Shown here piece by piece: positions 19,476 to 28,162 of a DNA stretch of 64,000 nt. Positions within the stretch are counted from its first letter, which is position 1; the number at the start of each line of letters is the position of its first letter. Location of the stretch: positions 372,001 through 436,000 of the forward strand of contig NZ_OBEB01000002.1 of NCBI RefSeq assembly GCF_900215315.1, written 5' to 3'. The notes under the pieces were generated by a model. The model made no database searches. It saw only the letters and a list, made by a program, of their open reading frames with translations, and was not told the DNA's origin. This stretch comes from Arsukibacterium tuosuense (GTDB lineage: Bacteria; Pseudomonadota; Gammaproteobacteria; Enterobacterales; Alteromonadaceae). Made by a program: the position numbers and the translations under genes.

Positions 19476-21431
19476 GTGAAAATTCAAACTTTTAGCCGGG
19501 CCGGCGTGTGGCTGGCGGGTGTGCTCTTTGCCGCTGGTTTACTCAGCCAGCCGGTTGTTGCCGGTAGCTGGCAGCAAAATGTCAGTGTCGGTGGTTTTAA
19601 TAAAGTCCATTTATACACCCCGGACAGTGTCTCGGCCATTGGCCAGGGCCGTGGTTTATTGCTGGTGTTGCATGGTTGTACCCAGTCTATCGATGCTTAT
19701 CTTAGTGCCAATTTAACTCAGGCTGCCGAGCAATACGGCCTGGTTATTGCCGTGCCGGATGCGATGAACAAAGCGGGTTTTGGTTGCTGGTCTTACTGGC
19801 AGGGCACTAAAGCGCGCAGTGCCGGTGACTATAAAAATTTAATTACCCTGGCCAATAATCTGGTCGCAGATGTCAGTTATCAGATAGACCCTAATCAGGT
19901 CTACATTGCCGGCTTATCATCCGGTGCTGCTTTTGCCAATACCACTGCCTGTCTGGCACCCGATGTATTTGCCGGGATGGGGATCAGCGCTGGGCCCAGT
20001 ATTGGTACAAGTTCCAGTGGTGCTATTGGCCCCTGTGAAACGGCTAATGTGGCCGCGCGCTGCGCCCAGTATGCCGGCAGCTATAGCAGTCATTTTGATA
20101 CCCAGATAGCCTCTATTGCTCATGGCCGTAGCGATACCACGGTAAACCTGTGTTACAACGAGCAAAACGCAAATGGCATGGCCGATTTATATAATGTCAG
20201 TAAACTTAGCGGTGAGAATCTGATCAGCAATGGCACGGGCCGCACCGCCGACGAAACCCTGTGGCAGAATGGCCGGGTGTCGATGCTATGGTTTAATAAT
20301 GTCGACCATGCCTGGTCTGGTGGTCAGGGCGCCAGTGGCTCTTACATTAATGGCAACAGCATTAATTATGCGAGTTATCTGGGCCAGTACTTTCTGGAGA
20401 ATAACCAGCGGGTTAACCGTAACAGTGCCCCTGAGCTGAGTAATATCAGTGTCAGCCAGCAAGCCAGTGTGGTGACGGTAACCGGCAATGCCGTCGATGT
20501 TGACGCTGATGCAATAACGGTCACTGCCAGCTTTACCGACAGTGCAGGCCAGCAGCAGCTGGTAAGCACCACCCCTGCTGCTAATGGCAGTTTCAGTTTA
20601 AGCAGTCCTACTCTTAGCGATGACTGGTATCAGTTAACAGTGAGTGCCACTGACAGCGGTGGCCTGGTAAGTAGCGCCTACACTGAGCAGCTGCTGATAG
20701 GTCCGCCGCCGCCGGCGACCGCACCAGAATTGTCGGATCTGGCGGTTGCGGTCGATGGCCAGTGTGCCACGGTAAGCGGCCAGGTGTTTGATTTAAACCG
20801 CGACCTTGCTTCGGTAACGGTGGAATTTAGCAATACAACTGTGACTGCCAGCGTCACTGCTGATTTATTTAGTGCAGAGCAATGCCAGCTGGCGGGAGGC
20901 GAGCAAACCGCCTTAATAACCGCTACCGACCAGGGGGGCTTATTCAGCGCCGAGCTATTGACCTTTACCATTGATGCCGGCCAGAACGCGACATTAGCGC
21001 AGCACATCAGTGCCGGCCGGCTGGATTACACCAACTATGCCAACTGTTACCTCGAATACAGCACGACCAGCTTTGTGCTACGTGAGCAACTGATCACGGG
21101 GAACCAGTGTCGCTGGCAGGATAGTGACGCCAGTTGCTTTGGTCCGGCGCAAAGTTGCAGTGCGGCTGGCCCTGGCGATGGCGGCGGTGATGGCGGTGAC
21201 GGAGGGGATGATGGCGGCGATCCGCCACCACCACCGACGGACTGTGAGGCTTTTACCACGAACAACTACAGCCATAAACTGGCAGGGCGGGCTTACAGCA
21301 CCGGCAATATTTATGCGCCAAATTACTTTGCTAATGGCAGCAATGCCAGTTTAGCCGGGTCAACCTGGGGGGTAACCACCCTGTCATCAGATGATGGCAG
21401 CTATTGGCAGCCGGGTGGTTGTCCGCAGTAA
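19476..21431 (+). CDS. Secreted PHB-depolymerase-type esterase with C-terminal modules
   Basis: 651 residues with a signal peptide (cut near VVAGS). Residues about 35-305 form an alpha/beta hydrolase of the extracellular PHB depolymerase/LpqC group: oxyanion region LHGCTQ, nucleophile Ser148 in GLSSG, Asp in HGRSDTTVN and His in VDHAWSGG. Two Ig-like modules (about 318-500), an approximately 60-residue region ending in paired Cys, a Gly/Asp then poly-Pro linker and a short terminal module (about 590-651) with Cys at both ends follow; the last may bind an insoluble polymer. The substrate could be a polyester or acylated polysaccharide. Confidence 0.85.
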   Translation: MKIQTFSRAGVWLAGVLFAAGLLSQPVVAGSWQQNVSVGGFNKVHLYTPDSVSAIGQGRGLLLVLHGCTQSIDAYLSANLTQAAEQYGLVIAVPDAMNKAGFGCWSYWQGTKARSAGDYKNLITLANNLVADVSYQIDPNQVYIAGLSSGAAFANTTACLAPDVFAGMGISAGPSIGTSSSGAIGPCETANVAARCAQYAGSYSSHFDTQIASIAHGRSDTTVNLCYNEQNANGMADLYNVSKLSGENLISNGTGRTADETLWQNGRVSMLWFNNVDHAWSGGQGASGSYINGNSINYASYLGQYFLENNQRVNRNSAPELSNISVSQQASVVTVTGNAVDVDADAITVTASFTDSAGQQQLVSTTPAANGSFSLSSPTLSDDWYQLTVSATDSGGLVSSAYTEQLLIGPPPPATAPELSDLAVAVDGQCATVSGQVFDLNRDLASVTVEFSNTTVTASVTADLFSAEQCQLAGGEQTALITATDQGGLFSAELLTFTIDAGQNATLAQHISAGRLDYTNYANCYLEYSTTSFVLREQLITGNQCRWQDSDASCFGPAQSCSAAGPGDGGGDGGDGGDDGGDPPPPPTDCEAFTTNNYSHKLAGRAYSTGNIYAPNYFANGSNASLAGSTWGVTTLSSDDGSYWQPGGCPQ

Positions 21432-21462
21432 GTTGCAATTGTTGGCAGCTCGCTGACAAAAC

Positions 21463-21490
21463 AAAGCGCAGGCTATAGCCTGCGCTTTTT
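21463..21490. terminator. Bidirectional Rho-independent terminator
   Basis: An 11-bp stem (AAAGCGCAGGC / GCCTGCGCTTT) with a 4-base TATA loop and T-rich right flank (A-rich left flank) lies between the convergent esterase and ohr genes, so it can end both transcripts. Confidence 0.9.
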
Positions 21491-21521
21491 AGTTTACTGT
21501 GCTTTTTAGTCTGACAAAGTG

Positions 21522-21938
21522 CTACACATTGACATGCAAACGTACATCAACATTACCACGGGTGGCGTTTGAGTAAGGGCAAACCTGGTGCGCCTGCTCA
21601 ACCAGCGTATCAGCGGCTGCTTTATCCATGCCTGGCAAGCTAATATGTAAATCAATGTCTAAGCCAAAGCCGCCTTCAATTTTGCCAATACCGACTTCGG
21701 CGGTCAGGCTTAAATTATCTGGCAGGCTGGTTTTGCTCTTAGCTGCCACCGCTTTTAACGCACCAATAAAACAGGCTGAATAACCGGCAGCAAACAGTTG
21801 TTCCGGGTTGGTGGCGCCGCCACTGCCGCCCAGTTGCTTCGGTGCAGACAATTTTACCGCTAACAAGCCATCATCAGATTTCGCTTCGCCATCACGGCCG
21901 CCGGTAGAGGTGACAACTGCTTTATAAAGAATATCCAT
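21522..21938 (-). CDS. ohr: Organic hydroperoxide resistance peroxiredoxin
   Basis: 138-residue thiol peroxidase of the Ohr/OsmC family, which reduces organic hydroperoxides using a reactive Cys pair. The peroxidatic Cys56 (GYSACFIGAL) and resolving Cys120 (QVCPYSNATRGN) are both present, as is the ATNPEQLFAAGYSACF signature. Length is normal. It is divergent from ohrR, with a CTTGCGCGCAAG palindrome between them, the classic arrangement for OhrR control by peroxide oxidation. Confidence 0.97.
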   Translation of the reverse strand: MDILYKAVVTSTGGRDGEAKSDDGLLAVKLSAPKQLGGSGGATNPEQLFAAGYSACFIGALKAVAAKSKTSLPDNLSLTAEVGIGKIEGGFGLDIDLHISLPGMDKAAADTLVEQAHQVCPYSNATRGNVDVRLHVNV

Positions 21939-22000
21939 AATTAACTCCCTGGTTAAGGTTTAATGATTAACAATGCCAAAATAAAATAGCATGCAAGTAT

Positions 22001-22012
22001 CTTGCGCGCAAG
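22001..22012. promoter_or_regulatory. Candidate OhrR operator
   Basis: A perfect 12-bp palindrome, CTTGCGCGCAAG, lies in the 143-base gap between divergent ohr and ohrR, flanked by AT-rich sequence. Position and symmetry suit binding by a MarR-family dimer; binding itself is inferred. Confidence 0.65.
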
Positions 22013-22081
22013 TTAATTGTGTACTGTATAATTTCAGAGCGCTATACTGCGCATAATTAGTAAGCCAACCCGGACCCTGAA

Positions 22082-22546
22082 ATGAGCCAAACCCTGCCAC
22101 TGGATCAGCAATTGTGCTTCGCCTTATATAGTGTTTCCAATGCGCTGGTGCGGCTATACCGGCCGCTACTGCAGCCATTTAACCTGACTTACCCACAATA
22201 TGTGGTATTACTGGCGTTATGGCAGCAAGACAATATCAGTTTAGGAAAGCTTGGCCGGGCGACTTTATTTGATTCTGGCACCTTAACGCCGTTAGTCAAA
22301 AAGCTGGAGCAAAAACAGTTGCTGCAGCGTGTGGCCAGCCAGGATGACGAAAGGGTAAAGCAGGTGGTGCTGACTGCTGCTGGCAAAGCATTACAACAAA
22401 AGGTCAGTGGCGTAATGCAGGCCCTGCGCTGCCAGGTGGCAATGGAAGATAATCAGCTGGTCCAGTTGCGCCAACTGGCCCAGCAGCTACAACAACAAAT
22501 TAGCGCAGCGGCAAGTTGTTCTACAGTAGCTGCTGATACGCATTAA
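22082..22546 (+). CDS. ohrR: MarR-family organic-peroxide sensor
   Basis: 154-residue winged-helix repressor. The LDQQLCFALYS segment carries the N-terminal peroxide-sensing Cys12, as in other OhrR proteins, and the wing (SQDDERVKQVVLTAAG) is typical MarR. A second Cys near the C-terminus (CSTVAADTH) and one at RCQV could serve as disulfide partners, as in two-Cys OhrRs. It should repress ohr and itself through the intergenic palindrome and release DNA when oxidised. Confidence 0.95.
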   Translation: MSQTLPLDQQLCFALYSVSNALVRLYRPLLQPFNLTYPQYVVLLALWQQDNISLGKLGRATLFDSGTLTPLVKKLEQKQLLQRVASQDDERVKQVVLTAAGKALQQKVSGVMQALRCQVAMEDNQLVQLRQLAQQLQQQISAAASCSTVAADTH

Positions 22547-22550
22547 CCCA

Positions 22551-23597
22551 TTAATTAACTTGCTGCAGCGCATCCTGTCGGTGTTGTTCCAGCTTTAGTA
22601 GTCGTTGCTGATAGCTTTCATAGGACACAGAGCCTGTTGCCATTAACATCTTACCAACCGGATTGCGCAGCCAGCTATACCAGGGGTAGTCAGAATGTTG
22701 AGTTGTCTTATTCCGCTGTACCAACTGTGTGGCGTACATGTTTTTAGTGTCTTCCAATAGTATTAATGGTTGAACTAACAGATAATAAACAGTCTCTACA
22801 GTGTTAATGTCACTTCCAAAGTCAGATGGCGCAGTGTCTCGCATAGTGGCCGTTATATCTGCCCCATAATGCCACTCGCCAGCCAGTGCCAGCTCCAGGC
22901 CTAACTCGCTATCGCTGAAAGCAACATCCCATCCGTCTGGTATAGCGGCAAGACGCTGCTCTGCCGGCAATTGGCTGATAATGACCGTGCTTAAAATAAA
23001 ATGACGCTCTATAGCTGCAACGCTGATCATTTTTGTGATCAGACTATTCGTGTTAGCCAATACGGTTTTCCAAAACTGGTAATCTGCTTCCAGGGCGGTT
23101 TTAACCTGTGTGCTATTGCCATTCTGCGCATCCAACCAGGCCTGCCAAAGGAATAAACGTTGGCCATGCAACAGCAACTGATATGCAGACATATCTTGCA
23201 CTTTCGGAGGTGGTTCCAGCCACTGAGGGTATTGCAATAACTGCTGATAAAATGTCATTAGCGGCTCTTGCTCTGCAACCAGCTCAGCTAAATCGGTTTG
23301 GGAATTCAGGGCGTCAACACAAGACAGCGCTTCGCTGCACTGGCCATATAGCTGCTGCAGTGGCCCGGTCAGCAGGAGTTCATTACTGGCATTGTGGGCA
23401 AGGTAATATTGATAGCCATTTTGCGCTGCAGGGATTGGCGGTGGTTGCAACAGGCTTTGCATATGTAAGCTAGCGGCATTGGGTTTGGCATCCTGCCAGT
23501 TAATCGCCAGTAATATCAGATAAAACCCGGCTAACAGCAGCAACAGACCGACTAGCAGTTTAACGGTACCGCGGGCTAAGGTTTTTAAAACGGCCAT
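22551..23597 (-). CDS. Single-pass membrane protein of unknown function
   Basis: 348 residues from the ATG at 23597, chosen because AAGGA lies 6 bases upstream (the alternative ATG at 23618 would contain that site). One N-terminal hydrophobic helix (VKLLVGLLLLLAGFYLILLAI) anchors a mostly helical, Gln/Leu-rich domain in the periplasm. No family recognised. It ends 4 bases after the stop of ohrR on the other strand, so the two transcripts converge. Confidence 0.72.
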   Translation of the reverse strand: MAVLKTLARGTVKLLVGLLLLLAGFYLILLAINWQDAKPNAASLHMQSLLQPPPIPAAQNGYQYYLAHNASNELLLTGPLQQLYGQCSEALSCVDALNSQTDLAELVAEQEPLMTFYQQLLQYPQWLEPPPKVQDMSAYQLLLHGQRLFLWQAWLDAQNGNSTQVKTALEADYQFWKTVLANTNSLITKMISVAAIERHFILSTVIISQLPAEQRLAAIPDGWDVAFSDSELGLELALAGEWHYGADITATMRDTAPSDFGSDINTVETVYYLLVQPLILLEDTKNMYATQLVQRNKTTQHSDYPWYSWLRNPVGKMLMATGSVSYESYQQRLLKLEQHRQDALQQVN

Positions 23598-23809
23598 GCT
23601 GCTTCCTTTCAGTTTCAATTGGCGGATTTAAGCAATTGTTACCAAGAGGTTACCCCAAGCAGGCACAGTAAGTAAACCCACAGTAGCTATTGCTGCCTCA
23701 GCTTTGGCATCTGCTGCTGCCGGGTACTAAGGCAATTGGTTTTAGTTGTGGTTATACTGCTAACCATTGGTAAGGCATCGGGCCTGCTGCTTTATAAGGA
23801 TATCGCATA

Positions 23810-24208
23810 ATGACCACCGCTTTATATGCCGGCATACTGGCAATACTGTTTATTGTGTTAAGTTTTCGAGTGATTGCCAAACGCAATCAGTACAAAGTAG
23901 CGCTTGGTAGTGATGGTCAGGCGTTGCTGGAGCGGGCAATCCGGGTGCATGCGAATTTTACTGAGTATGTGCCCTTTGCTTTACTGTTAATGTTTCTGGC
24001 CGAGTACAGCGGCTTAGCACCGTTATATCTGCATATACTGGGTATCGCTTTAGTTATTGGCCGTTTATCCCATGCTTTTGGCGTCAGCCAGCAGCAGGAG
24101 CCATTGAAATTCAGGGTATTTGGCATGATCCTCAGTATGTTGGTTATTCTTGCTGCCGCATTTGCCTGTATAGTGTTGTATGCCCTGAGATCGGGCTGGT
24201 TGTTATAA
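23810..24208 (+). CDS. MAPEG family membrane protein
   Basis: 132 residues with four predicted membrane helices and the MAPEG-type signature ALLERAIRVHANFTEYVP (about residues 40-57), followed by GRLSHAFG. MAPEG proteins include glutathione transferases and peroxidases of the membrane; the bacterial paralogs are mostly uncharacterised. AAGGA precedes the ATG by about 8 bases. Confidence 0.9.
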   Translation: MTTALYAGILAILFIVLSFRVIAKRNQYKVALGSDGQALLERAIRVHANFTEYVPFALLLMFLAEYSGLAPLYLHILGIALVIGRLSHAFGVSQQQEPLKFRVFGMILSMLVILAAAFACIVLYALRSGWLL

Positions 24209-24288
24209 GTAGTGAGGTCCCCTATTTTTTATGTAATTTGCGCTGTCGTGATATTCCCTGGCGATGTTAACTAGGGTATAAGGGCGCT

Positions 24289-25143
24289 ATGAAAATACCG
24301 AAACGTATTCAGCCACTGGTCGACGAAGGTCTGGTGGATGAAGTTATCCGGCCGCTGATGAGTGGCAAAGAAGCTGCCGTCTATATCGTCCGCTGTGGCG
24401 AGGATATTCGCTGCGCCAAAGTTTATAAAGAAGCGGACAAACGTAGCTTTAAGCAAGCGGTGCTATATCAGGAAGGCCGTAAAGGCCGTAACAGCCGCCG
24501 TACCCGCGCTATGGAAAAAGGCTCGAAATTCGGCCGTGCCCAGCAGGAACAAAGCTGGCAAAACGCCGAAGTTGACGCTCTGTTTAAACTGGCCAAAGCC
24601 GGGGTGCGGGTGCCGCAGCCTTTTGGTTGCTACGATGGCGTACTGCTGATGGAGCTGGTTTGCGATGATGAAGGCATGGTGGCACCCCGCTTAGGCGATG
24701 TGGCGATGGCCGAAGATATTGCCCTGGCTGATCACGCGACTATGATGCAGTACGTGGTAATGATGTTGTGTGAGGGCCTTATTCACGGCGATTTATCAGA
24801 GTTTAACGTGCTGGTAGATGACTACGGCCCGGTCATTATCGATTTACCGCAGGTAGTAGATGCTGCTGCAAATAACAATGCTAAATGGATGCTGGAGCGC
24901 GATATCAACAATATGCGCGACTATTACGGCCAGTACGCCCCGCAGTTGCTGCAAACGAATTACGCTGGCGAAATCTGGGCATTATATGAAGCCGGCGAAT
25001 TACACCCCGATGTAACATTAACCGGTGAATTTGTTGCCGATGACAGTGCCGCTGATGTCGACTCGGTGCTGGATCAAATTAAAGCCGCCTTTGCTGAAGT
25101 CGAAGAACGCCGGGCCCGCGCTGCCGCGGACCAGGATGACTAA
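24289..25143 (+). CDS. RIO1-type serine protein kinase (PA4780-like)
   Basis: 284-residue atypical kinase. Features in order: SGKEAAVY nucleotide loop (residues 25-32), CAKVYK Lys44, hinge MELV, catalytic IHGDLSEFNVLVDD (Asp168, Asn173) and the metal-binding IIDLPQ (Asp185) in place of DFG. The basic QEGRKGRNSRRTRAMEKGSKFGR insert is shared with bacterial RIO kinases. It probably autophosphorylates and may act in stress or ribosome-related signalling; targets are not known from sequence. An acidic C-terminal helix ends the protein. Confidence 0.9.
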   Translation: MKIPKRIQPLVDEGLVDEVIRPLMSGKEAAVYIVRCGEDIRCAKVYKEADKRSFKQAVLYQEGRKGRNSRRTRAMEKGSKFGRAQQEQSWQNAEVDALFKLAKAGVRVPQPFGCYDGVLLMELVCDDEGMVAPRLGDVAMAEDIALADHATMMQYVVMMLCEGLIHGDLSEFNVLVDDYGPVIIDLPQVVDAAANNNAKWMLERDINNMRDYYGQYAPQLLQTNYAGEIWALYEAGELHPDVTLTGEFVADDSAADVDSVLDQIKAAFAEVEERRARAAADQDD

Positions 25144-25250
25144 CACCGTTGGCGCTGTTGTTCATATAATCTGATAACTAATCCCGCTGCCAGAATTTAC
25201 CGTACAGCATATACTCTATTGCTAACATTTTTGCTGGCGGGGCCACGTTT

Positions 25251-25799
25251 ATGAGATGGCAAACTCTGATACTGCTCTGTTTGTTACCGGTTTTATCGGC
25301 GATGGCTGATGAAGCGGCCTGGGACTTATGGCGTGAAGGTAAAGCGGTGCTGATAATGCGTCATGCTTTAGCACCCGGCACTGGTGATCCAGCTAACTTT
25401 CAGCTGGCCGACTGCAGTACGCAGCGCAACTTAAATGAGCGGGGCCGGCAACAGTCTCACGCCTGGGGGACACTATTGCAGCAGCAATATGCTGGTGAAA
25501 TTGCACTTTATAGTAGCCAGTGGTGCCGTTGCCTGGAAACTGCCAGATTAATGAATATTGCAGCGGTGCAGCCTTTGCCGGCATTAAATTCGTTTTTCGC
25601 CGGGCGCGGCAGCCGTAAGCAACAAACTGAGGCATTGTTACAGCAATTTGCTGCCGACCAGCCGATGCCAACGGTGTTGGTCAGCCATCAGGTAAACTTT
25701 ACTGCCCTTACCGGCTATTTTCCCGCCTCGGGCGAAGCCGCTATTCTCGCTTTGCCACTTACAGCTCCTGCTACCGTGCTGGCCAGAATAGAACCCTAA
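25251..25799 (+). CDS. Exported histidine phosphatase family protein
   Basis: 182 residues with a signal peptide (cut near SAMAD). The phosphatase core shows the RH motif in LIMRHA (about residues 36-41, nucleophile His), ERG, SSQWCRCLETA and the second catalytic His in VLVSHQVNF. It is shorter than most phosphoglycerate-mutase-like enzymes and resembles periplasmic SixA/Ais-like members; the substrate could be a sugar or lipid phosphate. Monocistronic. Confidence 0.88.
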   Translation: MRWQTLILLCLLPVLSAMADEAAWDLWREGKAVLIMRHALAPGTGDPANFQLADCSTQRNLNERGRQQSHAWGTLLQQQYAGEIALYSSQWCRCLETARLMNIAAVQPLPALNSFFAGRGSRKQQTEALLQQFAADQPMPTVLVSHQVNFTALTGYFPASGEAAILALPLTAPATVLARIEP

Positions 25800-25841
25800 T
25801 CATCTATTCGGCACTAAAACTTCTGGTCTATTATTTAGTTA

Positions 25842-25864
25842 ATATCACCAAATATTGGTGATAT
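25842..25864. promoter_or_regulatory. Inverted repeat, candidate operator
   Basis: Two perfect 10-bp arms, ATATCACCAA and TTGGTGATAT, separated by 3 bases. No T tract follows, so it is not a terminator. It lies about 113 bases upstream of the VNG-repeat gene, in an AT-rich region that probably holds that gene's promoter. It looks like a site for a dimeric repressor; the protein is unknown. Confidence 0.55.
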
Positions 25865-25976
25865 CGCTATTGTTACTCAAACACCTTTAAATTTAAAATT
25901 ATATTTATCAATGGTTTAATTTTGGCAAAGCACTTGCAAAGTGGTCGGGAGCTTAAAAATAAATAAGGAAATAAAA

Positions 25977-26642
25977 ATGAAATTCTCTCAATTTGCTGGT
26001 GTCACTACGTTAGTTGCTGCTGCCGTATTATTTAGCGGTGTTTTTAGTAGTGCAAAGGCCAATGGCCCTTTTGGCAATATCGATAAAGTAATGGGCAGTG
26101 CCGTCGTGGGTAGTGGCGAGCAGTATGGTGATATCTCGCTGGTCAATGGCAGTGTGCAGATGGCCAGTAACAGCCGGGCCAAAACGGTATCGATCGTCAA
26201 TGGTGGTATTGATATTCGGGACGATGTGCAGCTTGACAGCGCCGAAACCGTTAACGGCACTATTGAGGCGGGCCGCAATTTACAGGTAACGGGTAGCCTT
26301 AGCACGGTAAATGGCAAAATTATCGCAGACGATAATGCCCGGGTTGCTGGCAATGTCAGTTCGGTAAACGGCGATATTACCCTTAATAGCGCGCAGATAG
26401 CACAGGATATCAGCACCGTTAACGGTGATATTCAACTGGCAGGTAATACCGTGGTTAAAGGCAATGTGGTTTTTAAAAAGCCCGGTAAGAAAAAGTCGTT
26501 TTTTGGCTGGAGTAACAACGACAAGCCCAGCCTGCATATTGCAGCTGATGCAGTAGTTGAAGGCCAGATTATTCTGGAGCAGCCGGTAGAGCTGGATTTC
26601 GCCAACCCGGATATGCAGGCCAAAGTGGTTGAGCGTTTTTAA
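25977..26642 (+). CDS. Exported VNG-repeat beta-solenoid-like protein
   Basis: 221 residues from the ATG at 25977 (AAGGAA 6 bases upstream), with a signal peptide ending near AKA. The mature chain repeats an SLVNGSV / SIVNGGI / ETVNGTI / STVNGKI / SSVNGDI / STVNGDI motif about every 17-20 residues, at least six times, resembling bactofilin-like polymer-forming repeats. A basic spacer (KKPGKKKSFFGW) precedes a final strand region. A beta-helical, possibly self-assembling periplasmic protein is inferred. Function unknown. Confidence 0.75.
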   Translation: MKFSQFAGVTTLVAAAVLFSGVFSSAKANGPFGNIDKVMGSAVVGSGEQYGDISLVNGSVQMASNSRAKTVSIVNGGIDIRDDVQLDSAETVNGTIEAGRNLQVTGSLSTVNGKIIADDNARVAGNVSSVNGDITLNSAQIAQDISTVNGDIQLAGNTVVKGNVVFKKPGKKKSFFGWSNNDKPSLHIAADAVVEGQIILEQPVELDFANPDMQAKVVERF

Positions 26643-26664
26643 GCCTTGCTGTTAGCGGCAATTG

Positions 26665-27036
26665 CTAGCGCTGCAACAGGCGGCGCATCAGCTGATTATT
26701 CCAGTGTTGAATAATAATCTGGGCACGAAACAGTGCCCAGAGCTCTATTACTGTTATAAACAGCAGCATGGCAATACCGACCAACACCAAGGGAGTAAAC
26801 AACAGCGCCGCGCCAACAATAAATATCAACAGATTAACCAGGCCACGGCCCCACAGGCCCAGATAGAAATGGTGCAAACCGGCTAAAAAACACCAGTTTA
26901 ACGTGGCATAGGTATCGGGGTCGCGTAGTAACGGCTTAAGTTGCTGATAAAACACTTTACGCTGTTCATCGGGCAGGGCCGCCACCCACTCCCGGATTTG
27001 TTCTTCTTCGGCATCAACCTGTTGCTGATCCAGCAT
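26665..27036 (-). CDS. TM2-domain-like membrane protein
   Basis: 123 residues from the ATG at 27036, with GGAG 9 bases upstream; a further in-frame ATG lies 33 bases earlier inside yidD. A helical N-terminal region precedes a TM2-like domain (NWCFLAGLHHFYLGLWGRG) with two or three membrane helices. Its start overlaps the end of yidD by 23 bases, so both belong to one transcript. Role unknown. Confidence 0.75.
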   Translation of the reverse strand: MLDQQQVDAEEEQIREWVAALPDEQRKVFYQQLKPLLRDPDTYATLNWCFLAGLHHFYLGLWGRGLVNLLIFIVGAALLFTPLVLVGIAMLLFITVIELWALFRAQIIIQHWNNQLMRRLLQR

Positions 27037-27274
27037 TATTCCGTTCTCCGCCTGTTGGCACCGGTTCAATACACTTACAAAAACTGTCGTGCCGGTTGCA
27101 ACGCTTTATCCGCTGCCAGCCCATCTCAATCCCTTTGCGTGAACCAAAGCGTTTAATGGCAGTATAGGTGTAGGCTGAACAGCTTGGCTCAAAGTTGCAG
27201 TCGATACCAAACCAGCGCATGCCACCACCGGTTTTACGATAGCGGCGAATAAGCCATAGCAGCAAGCGTTGCAT
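27014..27274 (-). CDS. yidD: Membrane protein insertion efficiency factor YidD
   Basis: 86 residues starting at the internal ATG 27274 (MQRLLLWLIRRY). The Cys-containing core, DCNFEPSCSAYTYTAIKRFG followed by RIKRCNR, is the YidD signature. YidD is a small peripheral membrane protein that helps YidC insert proteins. Normally it lies between rnpA and yidC; here it sits between DUF4177 and TM2-like genes, so it is probably a second, accessory copy. Downstream overlap with the TM2-like gene suggests co-expression. Confidence 0.85.
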   Translation of the reverse strand: MQRLLLWLIRRYRKTGGGMRWFGIDCNFEPSCSAYTYTAIKRFGSRKGIEMGWQRIKRCNRHDSFCKCIEPVPTGGERNNAGSATG

Positions 27275-27275
27275 C

Positions 27276-27494
27276 TTAGCGGCCCAACGTGACGACCATG
27301 GCTTCCCGGGTCCAGAATAGCCAGAAGCGTTTTTGCTCAATTAACTGAAACACCACCTGCCAGCCCTGTGCCGCCTGCGCATTCAGCTCTGCCTCAACCT
27401 TTTTTAACGGTAAACCCGATGCACCAAGGAAAACAGTGCCACAACCGCCTTCGGCAATATAAATCATCTTGTATTCTTTAAACGCAGTGGCCAT
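27276..27494 (-). CDS. DUF4177-like small protein
   Basis: 72 residues with AAGGA 8 bases before the ATG. The pattern KKVEAELNAQAAQGWQVV followed by a short basic/aromatic strand (FWLFWTREAMVVTL) is that of DUF4177, a small alpha/beta fold of unknown role. Its stop lies one base before the yidD ATG, so the two are in one operon. Confidence 0.7.
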   Translation of the reverse strand: MATAFKEYKMIYIAEGGCGTVFLGASGLPLKKVEAELNAQAAQGWQVVFQLIEQKRFWLFWTREAMVVTLGR

Positions 27495-27508
27495 ATTGCT
27501 ATTCCTTA

Positions 27509-28135
27509 TTATTGTCGGTATGGCAGAAAACGCTGCTCTGCCTGTTGATATGCTCGCTGTGCCTGTCGTAAATTCTGTTGCAACAGCGGTAGCTGGTCAT
27601 GCATGTCCATTAGCTCGGTTTTCAGCAGTTCAATTTCAGCTAATAGTTGAATGCGCTCCTCTTTTACCAGACCATCTTCGACTAATAAGTCAGTTTTGCT
27701 GATGATGGTCTTTTCTGCTGTTCTTATTTGCTGCTGCTGACGGTCGATACTGTTGCGGGCATTGGCAACGGCTTGCTGTAAGCCGTAAAGTTCCTGGCCG
27801 TCACGATATCCGCTAAGAAAGGGTTCTGCCAAATCAGTGGTACAGCTACCCTGGTAGCTGCCACCGCGCATACCAACATCAAAGCCATTGCGTTGGGTAC
27901 AAAAATTCTCAGAGCCCTGGCGATGCCCCAGCCGATAAGCATTCAGATCAGGTGTTACGCCATGGTCTGCACAATCCTGGCGGTAGGTGCTGATTTCAGT
28001 TTCAGGCTTGCCTTTGGCGCCGTCTTCAAAGCCAATGGTCCGCCAGTCGGCAGTCAGGCATTGCGATTTATCCATAGTGGCGCAGCCTTGTAACGCTGCA
28101 GACGCCAGCAAAGCCAGCCATAGTTTGTGTGTCAT
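27509..28135 (-). CDS. DUF2799 family lipoprotein
   Basis: 208 residues with a lipobox LQGC. The N-terminal half carries DUF2799 features: DWRTIGFEDGAKG, several Cys, and repeated glycine-rich GHRQGSENFC / GFDVGMRGG / GYRDGQELYG units. The C-terminal half (about residues 115-208) is a long Gln-rich coiled coil. It is probably outer-membrane anchored. It precedes the DUF4177-yidD-TM2 genes on the same strand by 14 bases and may start their transcript. Confidence 0.82.
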   Translation of the reverse strand: MTHKLWLALLASAALQGCATMDKSQCLTADWRTIGFEDGAKGKPETEISTYRQDCADHGVTPDLNAYRLGHRQGSENFCTQRNGFDVGMRGGSYQGSCTTDLAEPFLSGYRDGQELYGLQQAVANARNSIDRQQQQIRTAEKTIISKTDLLVEDGLVKEERIQLLAEIELLKTELMDMHDQLPLLQQNLRQAQRAYQQAEQRFLPYRQ

Positions 28136-28162
28136 ACCTGTCTCGTTATTATTATTTTTGCT

